In this document: one piece after another, positions 36,183 to 44,209 of the stretch
How positions within the stretch are numbered: position 1 is the first letter of the stretch
How the letters are laid out: every line of letters begins with the position of its first letter
DNA from: JAQIBY01 sp963676165
GTDB lineage: Bacteria > Bacteroidota > Bacteroidia > Bacteroidales > ML635J-15
Direction of reading: 5' to 3'
Assembly (NCBI GenBank): GCA_963676165.1
Contig: OY781043.1
Location: 1,426,001-1,490,000, forward strand
Length of the DNA stretch: 64,000 nucleotides
Program-made: the position numbers and the translations under genes
Notes under the pieces: generated by a model
Told to the model about the DNA's origin: nothing
The model's database searches: none
The model's input: the letters and a program-made list of their open reading frames with translations, nothing else

Positions 36183-37976
36183 TTAGTATGTTTTACGACC
36201 TGTATAATGCGTGTGCAACAATTCATGAGATTTGTGTCCCAATGGTTCTCCCAAGAATTCTTCATACAATGCGATAACTTCTGGGTTTTCGTGTGATTTA
36301 CGGATTGGAAGACTTGAATCTTCAGCGTAAATAGCATCCATACGAGCCTGACGGATTTCGTCATTTACTGGCATTGGTTGACCACCACCACCAAGACATC
36401 CACCTGGACAAGCCATGATTTCAATGAAGTGATAATTCGCTTCACCGCTTCTAACTTTATCCATGAGTTTCTTCGCGTTAGCAAGACCATGAGCGATTGC
36501 ACAGCTCAATTCAGCGCCTTCGAGGAATCCCCATTCAGGTTTCACATTTTCAATAAGTACTTTTGCTTCTTTTACTCCGTCAAGACCACGAACAGGAATG
36601 ATATCAAGGTTTTCGAATGGAACTTCACGTCCTGTTACGATTTCATAAGCAGTACGGAGAGCAGCTTCCATTACACCACCAGTAGCACCGAAAATAACAG
36701 CAGCACCTGATGAATTACCCATGATAGAATCGTATTTTTCGTCTGGTAATGATGGGAAATCGATACCGGCCTGGCGAATCATCATTGCCAATTCACGAGT
36801 TGTCAATACGTAGTCAACATCTTGGAAACCGCTATCGCGCATTTCTGGACGGTTAGCTTCGTATTTTTTCGCAGTACAAGGCATGATAGATACAGAAACA
36901 ACTTTATCAGCTTTCAATCCTTTTTTCTGAGTGTAGAATGTTTTAGCAAGTGCTCCAAACATTTGTTGTGGAGATTTACAAGTTGAAACATTTGGCAACA
37001 ATTCAGGATATTTATGCTCGATGAACTTAACCCAACCTGGGGAACAGCTTGTAGTCATTGGTAAAGCAGTTTCAGTGTCTTTGTCAACGAGGACTTTTTT
37101 CAGTCTGGTTAACAACTCAGTACCTTCTTCCATAATTGTGAGGTCGGCAGAGAAGTCAGTATCCAAAACAGAATCAAAACCTAAACGACGAAGTGCAGCA
37201 ACCATTTTTCCAGTAACACGGTTACCTGGGCTAAGGTCTAAGCTTTCACCTAATCCAATACGTACTGCAGGAGCAGTTTGAACTACTACGTGCAATTCTG
37301 GATCGTTAATAACATCCCATACTTGGTCAATGTAGTTTTTCTCAACCAAAGCACCTGTTGGACAGTGAGTAACACATTGTCCGCAGTTTGTACAAACAAC
37401 AGAATGCATTGGTTTGTCCATGAAGGTAGAAATTTTCTGATGTTCACCTTTGTTAATGACGGCGAGTGCAGATACACTTTGCATTTCAGTACAAGTACGA
37501 ACACAGCGTTGGCAACGGATACACTTTGAATCATCTTTGATGATTGATGGAGAGAAATCGTCAATTGTATAACCTTTTTCTTCAACCAATTTCATGAAAG
37601 TTGTTTCGTTTACACGATACTCATTTGCGAGATCTTGTAATTCACATTTCCCGTTTTTGTAGCAGCTAGTACATTCTGAACGGTGCTCAGAAAGCAATAA
37701 TTCAATCACATGTCTGCGAGCAGTGCGAACCTGAGCAGAGTTAGTGAAAATTTCCATGCCTTCAGATACCGGAGTAGCACAAGCAGCTGGTAAAGTGCGT
37801 GATCCTTTTTGTTCTACAACACAAACACGGCAGTTACCGGCAACACATAAGTCAGGGTGATGACATAATGTAGGAATTCTGAAATTCAATTTCTTTGCTG
37901 CATCGAGAATGGTAGTTCCCTCTTCAACAGTTACCGGGATATTGTTTATCTTAAGATTTACTTCAAATTTTCCCAT
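36183..37976 (-). CDS. hydA: [FeFe]-hydrogenase catalytic subunit
   Basis: 597 residues. N-terminal [2Fe-2S] domain (Cys 38, 49, 52, 66), His-ligated [4Fe-4S] (His 98, Cys 102, 105, 111), two [4Fe-4S] clusters (Cys 152/155/158/162 and 195/198/201/205), then the H-cluster domain with L1 TSCSPGW (Cys 311), L2 MPCTAKK (Cys 367) and L3 MACPGGCLGGGGQP (Cys 523, 527). All cluster ligands are present. It makes or consumes H2 in the cytoplasm, exchanging electrons with HydB. Last gene of the hydCBA operon. The maturases HydE, HydF, HydG are not in the window. Confidence 0.97.
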   Translation of the reverse strand: MGKFEVNLKINNIPVTVEEGTTILDAAKKLNFRIPTLCHHPDLCVAGNCRVCVVEQKGSRTLPAACATPVSEGMEIFTNSAQVRTARRHVIELLLSEHRSECTSCYKNGKCELQDLANEYRVNETTFMKLVEEKGYTIDDFSPSIIKDDSKCIRCQRCVRTCTEMQSVSALAVINKGEHQKISTFMDKPMHSVVCTNCGQCVTHCPTGALVEKNYIDQVWDVINDPELHVVVQTAPAVRIGLGESLDLSPGNRVTGKMVAALRRLGFDSVLDTDFSADLTIMEEGTELLTRLKKVLVDKDTETALPMTTSCSPGWVKFIEHKYPELLPNVSTCKSPQQMFGALAKTFYTQKKGLKADKVVSVSIMPCTAKKYEANRPEMRDSGFQDVDYVLTTRELAMMIRQAGIDFPSLPDEKYDSIMGNSSGAAVIFGATGGVMEAALRTAYEIVTGREVPFENLDIIPVRGLDGVKEAKVLIENVKPEWGFLEGAELSCAIAHGLANAKKLMDKVRSGEANYHFIEIMACPGGCLGGGGQPMPVNDEIRQARMDAIYAEDSSLPIRKSHENPEVIALYEEFLGEPLGHKSHELLHTHYTGRKTY

Positions 37977-38006
37977 TATAGTATTGTTTATAAATTCGAC
38001 AATTGA

Positions 38007-39173
38007 TTAATAAATGATTTCTTCTCTAAAATTGTCAATGATTGTAGTAAATGGATTAGCTACAGATTGACCAAGTCCACATTTAGAAGCAATCTTCATA
38101 GATGCAGCAAGTGATTTTAGATCGTCCAAATATGCTGGTGATTTTTCACCACGTTTAACAGCTTCAATTCCTTTGAGCAGTTGTTGGCAACCAACACGAC
38201 AAGGAGTACATTGTCCACATGATTCTTCAGCGAAAAATTCGAGGTAGTCATGAAGTATATTATACATTGAGCGGCTAGAGTTGAAAAGCATCATGGAACC
38301 TCCGGTAGGTACACCTTCGTATCCAATAATGGTATCATCAAATTTCTTTCTGGGAATACAAGTTCCACTTGCACCACCAATTTGTACTGCTTTTGTGTCA
38401 CCATCACCAAACTCGTTTACAAAATCGCTTACGAGAAGACCCATTTCTAATTCATAGATACCTGCTTTTGGAGTGTCACCAGAAATAGAGAATACTTTAG
38501 ATCCGCGAGAATCTCTAGTACCAAGCTCTTTGAATTTTTCCGGTCCGTATTTATTAATCATTGTAGCATAAACCAATGTTTCAACATTGTTGATGACTGT
38601 TGGTTTATCTCTGAAACCTGCTACTGTTGGATAAGGTGGTTTGTTTCTTGGCTCACCACGTTTCCCTTCCATGCTTTCGAATAATGCAGATTCTTCTCCA
38701 CAAATGTATGCGCCACTTCCCCAACGCAAACCAATTTTGAAATCCAATCCTTTGTTTTCCAACATTTGATTGAATTCTTCAATTTGTGCAAGAAGTTTTT
38801 TACCTAAGAAACGGTATTCTCCACGAAGATAGATAAAACCTTCTTTTGCATCAATTGCATAACCAGCAATAGCCATACCAGTGAAAACTTTCATTGGAAC
38901 TCTTTCGAGGATCTCACGATCTTTAAATGTTCCTGGTTCACCTTCGTCAGCATTACAAATAATATATTTTTCGAATGAATCTTCACTGCGAGTGAATTTC
39001 CATTTTAAGCCTGTTGGGAATCCTGCTCCACCACGACCTTTTAAGCCGGAGTCAATCATATCCATGATGACGTCTTCTGGAGAACGTTTTAAAACTTTGT
39101 CTAAAACAGCACCCACATCACAGCCTTCTGTTTCAAAAATCAGATCAACTAATTTGAATTCTTTGTTTTCCAT
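38007..39173 (-). CDS. hydB: NuoF-like flavoprotein subunit of the hydrogenase, compact form
   Basis: 388 residues: NAD(H)-binding GRGGAGFPTGLKW, FMN region YIICNADEGEPGTFKDRE, SLBB-like region, and the [4Fe-4S] motif SCGQCTPCRVG. It lacks both the N-terminal thioredoxin-like [2Fe-2S] domain and the C-terminal 2x[4Fe-4S] ferredoxin domain found in full-length (about 600-residue) HydB of bifurcating hydrogenases. It oxidises or reduces NAD(H) and passes electrons to HydA. Middle gene of the operon, 29-30 bp from each neighbour. Confidence 0.94.
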   Translation of the reverse strand: MENKEFKLVDLIFETEGCDVGAVLDKVLKRSPEDVIMDMIDSGLKGRGGAGFPTGLKWKFTRSEDSFEKYIICNADEGEPGTFKDREILERVPMKVFTGMAIAGYAIDAKEGFIYLRGEYRFLGKKLLAQIEEFNQMLENKGLDFKIGLRWGSGAYICGEESALFESMEGKRGEPRNKPPYPTVAGFRDKPTVINNVETLVYATMINKYGPEKFKELGTRDSRGSKVFSISGDTPKAGIYELEMGLLVSDFVNEFGDGDTKAVQIGGASGTCIPRKKFDDTIIGYEGVPTGGSMMLFNSSRSMYNILHDYLEFFAEESCGQCTPCRVGCQQLLKGIEAVKRGEKSPAYLDDLKSLAASMKIASKCGLGQSVANPFTTIIDNFREEIIY

Positions 39174-39202
39174 ACTAATAGTTTTTAATGCGTTAATTCA
39201 GA

Positions 39203-39667
39203 TTATGATGCCATGTAATCATGGATGATTTTAATGACTTTCTCTTTGGTTAATTCGGTGTAAATGTCATCGTTTACCAGCATAACCGGACCTTTATGAC
39301 ACCAACCCATACAGTTTGCCTGCATCAAAGTGAACTGTTTGTCTGGAGTTGTTTCTCCGAGTTCAATTTTTAGCAAATCTTTTAATGTGTTAATGATGTC
39401 ATCTTTACCTGCCATGTGGCATGAAATGGTTTTACACACACGAATCACATACTTTCCACGTGGTACAGTGTCTAAAAATGTGTAGAAGGTTGCTGTTCCG
39501 TAAACATCTGCTGTGGAGAGATCCAAAGCTTCTGCTACTTGAATCATGTCCTCTTCGCCAAGGTAGTTTTTCTCCTCAACAATCGCCTGTAAAATTGGCA
39601 TCAGTGCTTCGCGTTTCGCACCGATACTTTTTACTTTGGCCTGAATCAATTCTTTTACATCAGTCAT
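39203..39667 (-). CDS. hydC: NuoE-like [2Fe-2S] subunit of the hydrogenase
   Basis: 154 residues, thioredoxin-like [2Fe-2S] fold with ligands Cys 78, 83, 119 and 123 (RVCKTISCHM; NCMGWCHKGP) and the N-terminal helical bundle of NuoE. It docks on HydB and relays electrons between the flavin and HydA. First gene of the operon; the start is the only well placed ATG. The upstream region contains a perfect palindrome at 39785-39800. Confidence 0.95.
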   Translation of the reverse strand: MTDVKELIQAKVKSIGAKREALMPILQAIVEEKNYLGEEDMIQVAEALDLSTADVYGTATFYTFLDTVPRGKYVIRVCKTISCHMAGKDDIINTLKDLLKIELGETTPDKQFTLMQANCMGWCHKGPVMLVNDDIYTELTKEKVIKIIHDYMAS

Positions 39668-39784
39668 GGTAATATCAGTTTATTTATTTGTTAAAATAAT
39701 AACATTGTTAAAACATTCACATTATAAGTGTATCCTAACTTCTTAATAATCAATATAAATTTAAAATTCAGGCTTTCTTGCATC

Positions 39785-39800
39785 CATGACAAATGTCATG
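39785..39800. promoter_or_regulatory. Perfect palindrome upstream of hydCBA
   Basis: CATGACA-AA-TGTCATG: 7-bp arms with a 2-bp centre, 118 bp upstream of hydC and about 100 bp beyond the stop of the pabC gene. It has the form of a dimeric-regulator operator; TGACA/TGTCA half-sites resemble some Crp/Fnr-family sites. Regulator unknown. Confidence 0.5.
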
Positions 39801-39900
39801 TTTGGGATAATTAAAGGTAGATTAATTTTAAATAAGAAATACAGGAGAGGTAATAGGCAGAAAATGAGGATGGTATGAAATATGTGTTACGGAACATCTT

Positions 39901-40491
39901 TTAGAATATTTGTTCAATACTGAGTTTTGGTGCATTTTCTAACGCCAAAAGTCCATTAATTAGATAAACAAACTCATACAATTGAATTTCACTCACAGGA
40001 ATGTCAATGGGACGTATTTTTCCTGTCTTAAGTAAATGTTCTCTTCTTACACCATATAATAAGGGCTTAAGTGGAGTGTATAATTTCCCTCTACGTTCAA
40101 AGACTAAATTTGAGTAAGAAGAGTCTGTAATTAAACCGTGCTGAACAATCATTATCTCTTGATTTGACACTTTAGTGTGTAATGCATCGATATCAGAACG
40201 ATCTGCATACTTCCAGTCATATCTTAGGTGCTTGGCTTCAATAAGTTTAAGCGAATGAATTTGACGTGTTTGATAAGGGATGTACTCAACCTTTTCAATT
40301 TTGTGACTGTATTCAATGCGGAGTTTGTATGTTTGCTCAGTCGCAGGTACATGTTTCAATAAGTCCTTGAGTATAGCTTTGGGAGCGTTGGGAAAGTAAT
40401 GATTCATGCAGGCTTCGTATCTTGCCTGATGATAGAAGATGAGTTCAGCAACGCCTTGTTTTACATGTATGCTTTCAAGAAATCGGGACAT
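39901..40491 (-). CDS. pabC: Aminotransferase class IV (aminodeoxychorismate lyase-like)
   Basis: 196 residues, shorter than typical PabC (about 270). It has the class IV pattern: EYIPYQTRQIHSLKLIEAKHLRYDWKYADR with the PLP lysine in that region, and the motif GLITDSSYSNLVFERRGKLYTPLKPLLYGVRR. PabC releases pyruvate from aminodeoxychorismate to give 4-aminobenzoate for folate. It overlaps the pabB end by 17 bp, so the two are translationally coupled. The short N-terminus (about 25 residues before FYHQARYE) is a Bacteroidota feature; a branched-chain aminotransferase role is less likely. Confidence 0.85.
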   Translation of the reverse strand: MSRFLESIHVKQGVAELIFYHQARYEACMNHYFPNAPKAILKDLLKHVPATEQTYKLRIEYSHKIEKVEYIPYQTRQIHSLKLIEAKHLRYDWKYADRSDIDALHTKVSNQEIMIVQHGLITDSSYSNLVFERRGKLYTPLKPLLYGVRREHLLKTGKIRPIDIPVSEIQLYEFVYLINGLLALENAPKLSIEQIF

Positions 40492-41515
40492 ATATTTTTT
40501 GGATTAATTCTTGATATTCTTTGTACTCTTCGCTCATACTTGTTATGCCACCACCTGTTTTGTAATAGAATTTGCCTTCGCGCTTAACAATCATACGGAT
40601 CATTACAAAGCTATCTAGATTGTATCCATCAAATAAACATGCCACGCCAGTATAAAATCCTCGATGATGCGTTTCTGTTTGGTTGATGATTTCTATTGTT
40701 TTCTGCTTTGGAGCCCCTGAAATTGATCCTGCGGGAAGCATTTTGTCTAGCATGTCGCCAATTTCAGATTGCCAGTTTTCTTTGCATATTCCTGAAATTT
40801 TGGTGCTGGTTTGCAGTATATTTTGTTGTGAGCTTTTAATTTCGTCAATATATCGAAAATCATCGACTCTTACTTGTTCTGCAATATGTGATAAATCGTT
40901 ACGCAGCAGGTCTGTTATTGTATAGTGTTCCGCAATTTCTTTCTCATCCTTAAGTAACATATTTTTTGCATCCTTTAGTGTTGCATCAATTGTTCCTTTC
41001 ATTGGATATGTGCTTGCAATATCGTCTTTAATGCGTACGAAAATTTCTGGTGAAAAACAGACAAACTCATCCTTGAAACGGAGTTTGTATTTTGCATGAC
41101 TTTGACAAAAAATAGCAGCTAAGTCGAGAGGATTGTTTAAGGGAATCTCAAAGCTCAGATTGCATAAATAGCTGTTGCCTTGGTTAATGTGCTGTTTGAT
41201 AAGTTGAAAAGCTTTATGAAATGCTTGTTTATCAGGAGGGGTAAAGCTTAGTTGTTCTGGAAGCTTAGATGTGCCTGAAAATTCTGAATTTGTTAAAGCG
41301 GGGAATGCATACTCACAATCGTGACGTGAAATGTTTTCCAGTTTGCTCAAAAGCACTTCCGATTTGTCAAAAGGAATAATTGCGAGAAAAGCTTGTTTTC
41401 CCTTTCCCAAGCGATTCATTTCTTTAAATCCGGCTTTTCCTTGCCATGCTTTCATAAAAAGCTTAATTTTGTCCTGATTAAGTGGTAAAGATACAATGAA
41501 AAAAGTATTACTCAT
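40475..41515 (-). CDS. pabB: Aminodeoxychorismate synthase component I
   Basis: 346 residues, chorismate-utilising enzyme domain: FSPEIFVRI, TYPMKGTIDA, ITDLLRNDLSHIAEQVRV, PAGSISGAPKQKTIEII, GFYTGVACLF and the C-terminal KTGGGITSMSE. The N-terminal half is reduced compared with E. coli PabB (453 residues), as is usual in Bacteroidota. It aminates chorismate using ammonia from PabA. Its 5' end overlaps that of the divergent pabA gene by 20 bp if the ATG at 41515 is used; a second start at 41455 (MKAWQGK) would avoid the overlap. Confidence 0.9.
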   Translation of the reverse strand: MSNTFFIVSLPLNQDKIKLFMKAWQGKAGFKEMNRLGKGKQAFLAIIPFDKSEVLLSKLENISRHDCEYAFPALTNSEFSGTSKLPEQLSFTPPDKQAFHKAFQLIKQHINQGNSYLCNLSFEIPLNNPLDLAAIFCQSHAKYKLRFKDEFVCFSPEIFVRIKDDIASTYPMKGTIDATLKDAKNMLLKDEKEIAEHYTITDLLRNDLSHIAEQVRVDDFRYIDEIKSSQQNILQTSTKISGICKENWQSEIGDMLDKMLPAGSISGAPKQKTIEIINQTETHHRGFYTGVACLFDGYNLDSFVMIRMIVKREGKFYYKTGGGITSMSEEYKEYQELIQKIYVPIS

Positions 41516-42059
41516 TGATTGTTATGATTCTTTTACGGATATTCTGGCTCAGAGCTTGAAAATGACAGGTTTGTGTGAGGTTGATATTATTCAGCATGAT
41601 ATGTGTAGGTTTGAGGATGCTTATCTTTACGATGCAATTGTTTTGTCTCCGGGTCCTGGATTGCCTTATGAATATCCGAAGATTTTTAGTTTGCTTCAGT
41701 CTTTAAAAAGTAAAGCAGTACTTGGTGTTTGCATGGGACATCAAATCATAGGATTAGCATGTGGGGGAAGGTTAAAACACCTCTCAATGGTCCATCATGG
41801 GCAAACAAAGCAATTAAGGCAATTTCAGGATGATATTTTGTTTCGTAAAGTGGCTGATGGCATTGCAATAGGGTTGTATCATTCGTGGGTGTTAACGGAT
41901 TTGCCAGCTCAACTTAATGTTTTAGCCAAGTCTGAAGACAATAATATCATGATGATACGGCATGAGATTTATCCGTGGGTAGGATTTCAGTTTCATCCGG
42001 AATCGTATATTACTGAGCAGGGGGGGAGCTTACTTCGAAATTGGGTATTGTCAATCTAG
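41496..42059 (+). CDS. pabA: Glutamine amidotransferase, aminodeoxychorismate/anthranilate synthase component II
   Basis: 187 residues, class I glutamine amidotransferase: LLIDCYDSFTD, LSPGPGLP, nucleophile Cys 79 (GVCMGHQ), His 167 and Glu 169 (FHPES). It supplies ammonia to PabB from the opposing gene; use as TrpG is also possible, but no trp genes are near. The first codons overlap those of pabB head-to-head, and its stop overlaps that of the DUF1801 gene by 4 bp tail-to-tail, so the gene is squeezed between two opposing genes without any intergenic DNA. Confidence 0.9.
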   Translation: MKKVLLIDCYDSFTDILAQSLKMTGLCEVDIIQHDMCRFEDAYLYDAIVLSPGPGLPYEYPKIFSLLQSLKSKAVLGVCMGHQIIGLACGGRLKHLSMVHHGQTKQLRQFQDDILFRKVADGIAIGLYHSWVLTDLPAQLNVLAKSEDNNIMMIRHEIYPWVGFQFHPESYITEQGGSLLRNWVLSI

Positions 42060-42460
42060 GCGTCGCAAGCTTTGTACGCTTTTTTGAGCAAAGATTTTAG
42101 TATGTCTTCATCAACATCTTGCAACTTGTTAATATAGATGCATGACTTTCCGGTTTTTATTTTCCCTAATTTAGCAACTTCCTCTTCTATGCCTTTAAAA
42201 TACATGCTTGTGTAAAGGCTGATAGACGATTTTCTGGGTGAAAATCCGATGCGAAACCAGTCTCCTTCTCTTCCTGAGGCATATTTGTAATGCCAATCTC
42301 CAAAACCTATGATGGAATCTCCCCACATCACGGCTTTATCTCCAGTGACGGATTCCATAATCTGCAAAAGTTTTATACTGTCCGCTTTGCGCTTTTCGTT
42401 TTCTATTGAATTTAAGAATGCCTTGACGGATTGATTGTTTGCTTGTGTCTTATTTGCCAT
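42056..42460 (-). CDS. DUF1801 protein
   Basis: 134 residues: KAFLNSIENEKRKADSIKLLQIMESVTGDKAVMWGDSIIGFGDWHY, then GREGDWFRIGFSPRKSSISLYTS and a C-terminal YINKLQDVDEDILKSLLKKAY. This is the YdhG/DUF1801 fold family, cytosolic, function unknown. Its stop overlaps the pabA stop by 4 bp. No signal peptide. Confidence 0.88.
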   Translation of the reverse strand: MANKTQANNQSVKAFLNSIENEKRKADSIKLLQIMESVTGDKAVMWGDSIIGFGDWHYKYASGREGDWFRIGFSPRKSSISLYTSMYFKGIEEEVAKLGKIKTGKSCIYINKLQDVDEDILKSLLKKAYKACDA

Positions 42461-42555
42461 CTTGTTTCTTTGAATAACCTAAAGGATTGTGATTTGTTTC
42501 GTGATGGAGATTTAAAACGATGATTATGATAGTTTAAAGTGTAATGAGAAATTCT

Positions 42556-43269
42556 CTACTCTTCTTCATTTGCAGCAGTTATTGTAAAGAACCCGTCAGA
42601 AAAATCATAAATTTCAGGTTTGTTTTCCAAACTGATTTTTAAACGGTATTTATCACCTGTTGGCATTGTTGAGAAATTTGTGTACATCATGGTGTCGGTA
42701 TAGTTTTGAGGTGAAGGGAAATAGCCTACCATTTGATTGTCATAATACACTTCTACAAGTACACGACTAATTGTGTTGGTACTCCATTTGATTTCTGTTT
42801 GAAGATTTTGAGGGATTGATTCGCCTCCATTTAATTTAGCTACTCTGACCCACTCATTTTGTACTGGTGAGCCTAGTCGAAAGGGATAAACACTTTCAGA
42901 TGTAATTTCTGGGTTTTCTATGGAGCTTACTTTGTATTTTGCTTCTGCTGAATAAATTACTTCAGATGGGACTTCCCAATTGAATGTTTTGTCTTCTGCG
43001 TAAATTGTTTCGTCAAAACTGTATATGACTCCTCTATCATCAAAAATTTCAAGAGTGATTTCACCTGTAATATTTGTAAGCCAATTGATGTCTACTTTAG
43101 AGTTAGGGTAAATCTTGGTGTATTGTTTTTCTGGCGAAACAATATTGATAAAGTCCTCTGCTTCTTCGTTATTTGTATCGTCAGAAGAATTGTCAGTTTG
43201 GCATGAATTGCTTGTTAATGCGAAAATGAGTGCTATTGTTGCAATGAAAGTGAGGTTTTGAATTTTCAT
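42556..43269 (-). CDS. Lipoprotein of unknown function
   Basis: 237 residues with lipobox TSNSC (Cys 23), an acidic linker (SSDDTNNEEAED) and two similar beta-rich repeats: VNITG-like segments WLTNITGEITLEIFDDRGV and WSTNTISRVLVEVYYDNQMVGYF, each resembling Kre9/KNH or Ig-like modules. A surface or periplasmic binding role is possible; no enzyme motif is visible. Monocistronic. Confidence 0.72.
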   Translation of the reverse strand: MKIQNLTFIATIALIFALTSNSCQTDNSSDDTNNEEAEDFINIVSPEKQYTKIYPNSKVDINWLTNITGEITLEIFDDRGVIYSFDETIYAEDKTFNWEVPSEVIYSAEAKYKVSSIENPEITSESVYPFRLGSPVQNEWVRVAKLNGGESIPQNLQTEIKWSTNTISRVLVEVYYDNQMVGYFPSPQNYTDTMMYTNFSTMPTGDKYRLKISLENKPEIYDFSDGFFTITAANEEE

Positions 43270-43447
43270 GTTTGAAATATAAGATATATTCGATTACTCG
43301 AGTTTAAAAATGTTTACTTGTCTATGTAAAGTTGGGTTTTCTTGCTAAATTTATCTTTAAGTCACGAATGTAGTGAAATTTTAGCAAATATGCCTTGTAA
43401 TTGGTGAAATACTGTCAAATTGTAAATATTTTCGTTATGATCAAAAA

Positions 43448-43476
43448 AAAGACCAACAATTGTTTTGTCGGCCTTT
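43448..43476 (-). terminator. Terminator of the rubrerythrin gene
   Basis: On the minus strand AAAGGCCGACA pairs with TGTTGGTCTTT (two G-U) and is followed by a T run. 22 bp after the rbr stop. Confidence 0.8.
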
Positions 43477-43497
43477 ATAAAGCGTTTCTTTAAAATT

Positions 43498-44070
43498 CTA
43501 ATATGCCTCGCGCAAAACTTCAAAGTAAGCTTGTGGGTGGAGGCATGCAGGACAAGTTTTTAAGGCTTTTTTGCCTTCGTGTACGTATCCACATTTTCTG
43601 CAATACCATTTCACTGTTTCTTCGCGTTCAAACAGTTTGCCTGACTCCAAAGTTTCCAAGAGTTTCAAGTAGCGTTGCTCATGTGTGACTTCAGCTTTTG
43701 CAATGATTTTAAAAACCGTAGCAATGTTTTTGAACCCTTCTTCTTCAGCTACTTTTGCAAACTCTGGATAAAGCTCCGCCCATTCTTCATTTTCACCAGC
43801 AGCTGCTTCTTTTAAGTTTTCTTCTGTCGTTCCAACAACACCTGCAGGATATGCAGCTGTAATTTCTAGCATTCCCCCTTCTAAGAAAGAAAAAAAGCGT
43901 TTTGCGTGTTGAAATTCTTGTTCTGCAGTTTCCATGAATGTTCCTGCAATTTGCTCATAACCTTCTTCTTTGGCTTTTTTTGCAAACATTGTGTAGCGAT
44001 TTCTTGCTTGTGACTCGCCAGCGAAGGCTTTCAAAAGATTTTGTTCTGTTTTACTTCCTTTAATTGACAT
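43498..44070 (-). CDS. rbr: Rubrerythrin
   Basis: 190 residues. Ferritin-like diiron domain with the two ExxH-type motifs (AFAGESQARNRY; ETAEQEFQHAKRF) and a C-terminal rubredoxin-like domain with YCRKCGYVHEG and CPACLHPQAYFE. It reduces H2O2 to water with electrons from NADH via rubredoxin or similar donors, a typical peroxide defence of anaerobes. Has its own -7 box and terminator, so monocistronic. Confidence 0.97.
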   Translation of the reverse strand: MSIKGSKTEQNLLKAFAGESQARNRYTMFAKKAKEEGYEQIAGTFMETAEQEFQHAKRFFSFLEGGMLEITAAYPAGVVGTTEENLKEAAAGENEEWAELYPEFAKVAEEEGFKNIATVFKIIAKAEVTHEQRYLKLLETLESGKLFEREETVKWYCRKCGYVHEGKKALKTCPACLHPQAYFEVLREAY

Positions 44071-44102
44071 AATATGCAGTTTTTATGGTTATTCAATATG
44101 TT

Positions 44103-44110
44103 CAAAAGTA
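44103..44110 (-). promoter_or_regulatory. -7 promoter box of rbr
   Basis: On the minus strand TACTTTTG matches TAnnTTTG, 32 bp before the ATG. No clear -33. Confidence 0.5.
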
Positions 44111-44209
44111 GAAAAAATAGATTAAATTTGTTTCTTATCGAATGCTTTTTCGTTTATTTGAAATCATTCTTTTTAATCCCTTTTGGATAAAGGCCGTAAA
44201 TTGATTGTT

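Noticed and set aside
44183..44209. TTG start for the propeller protein
   Set aside because: It would place charged residues before a perfect signal peptide that begins at the ATG at 44210.
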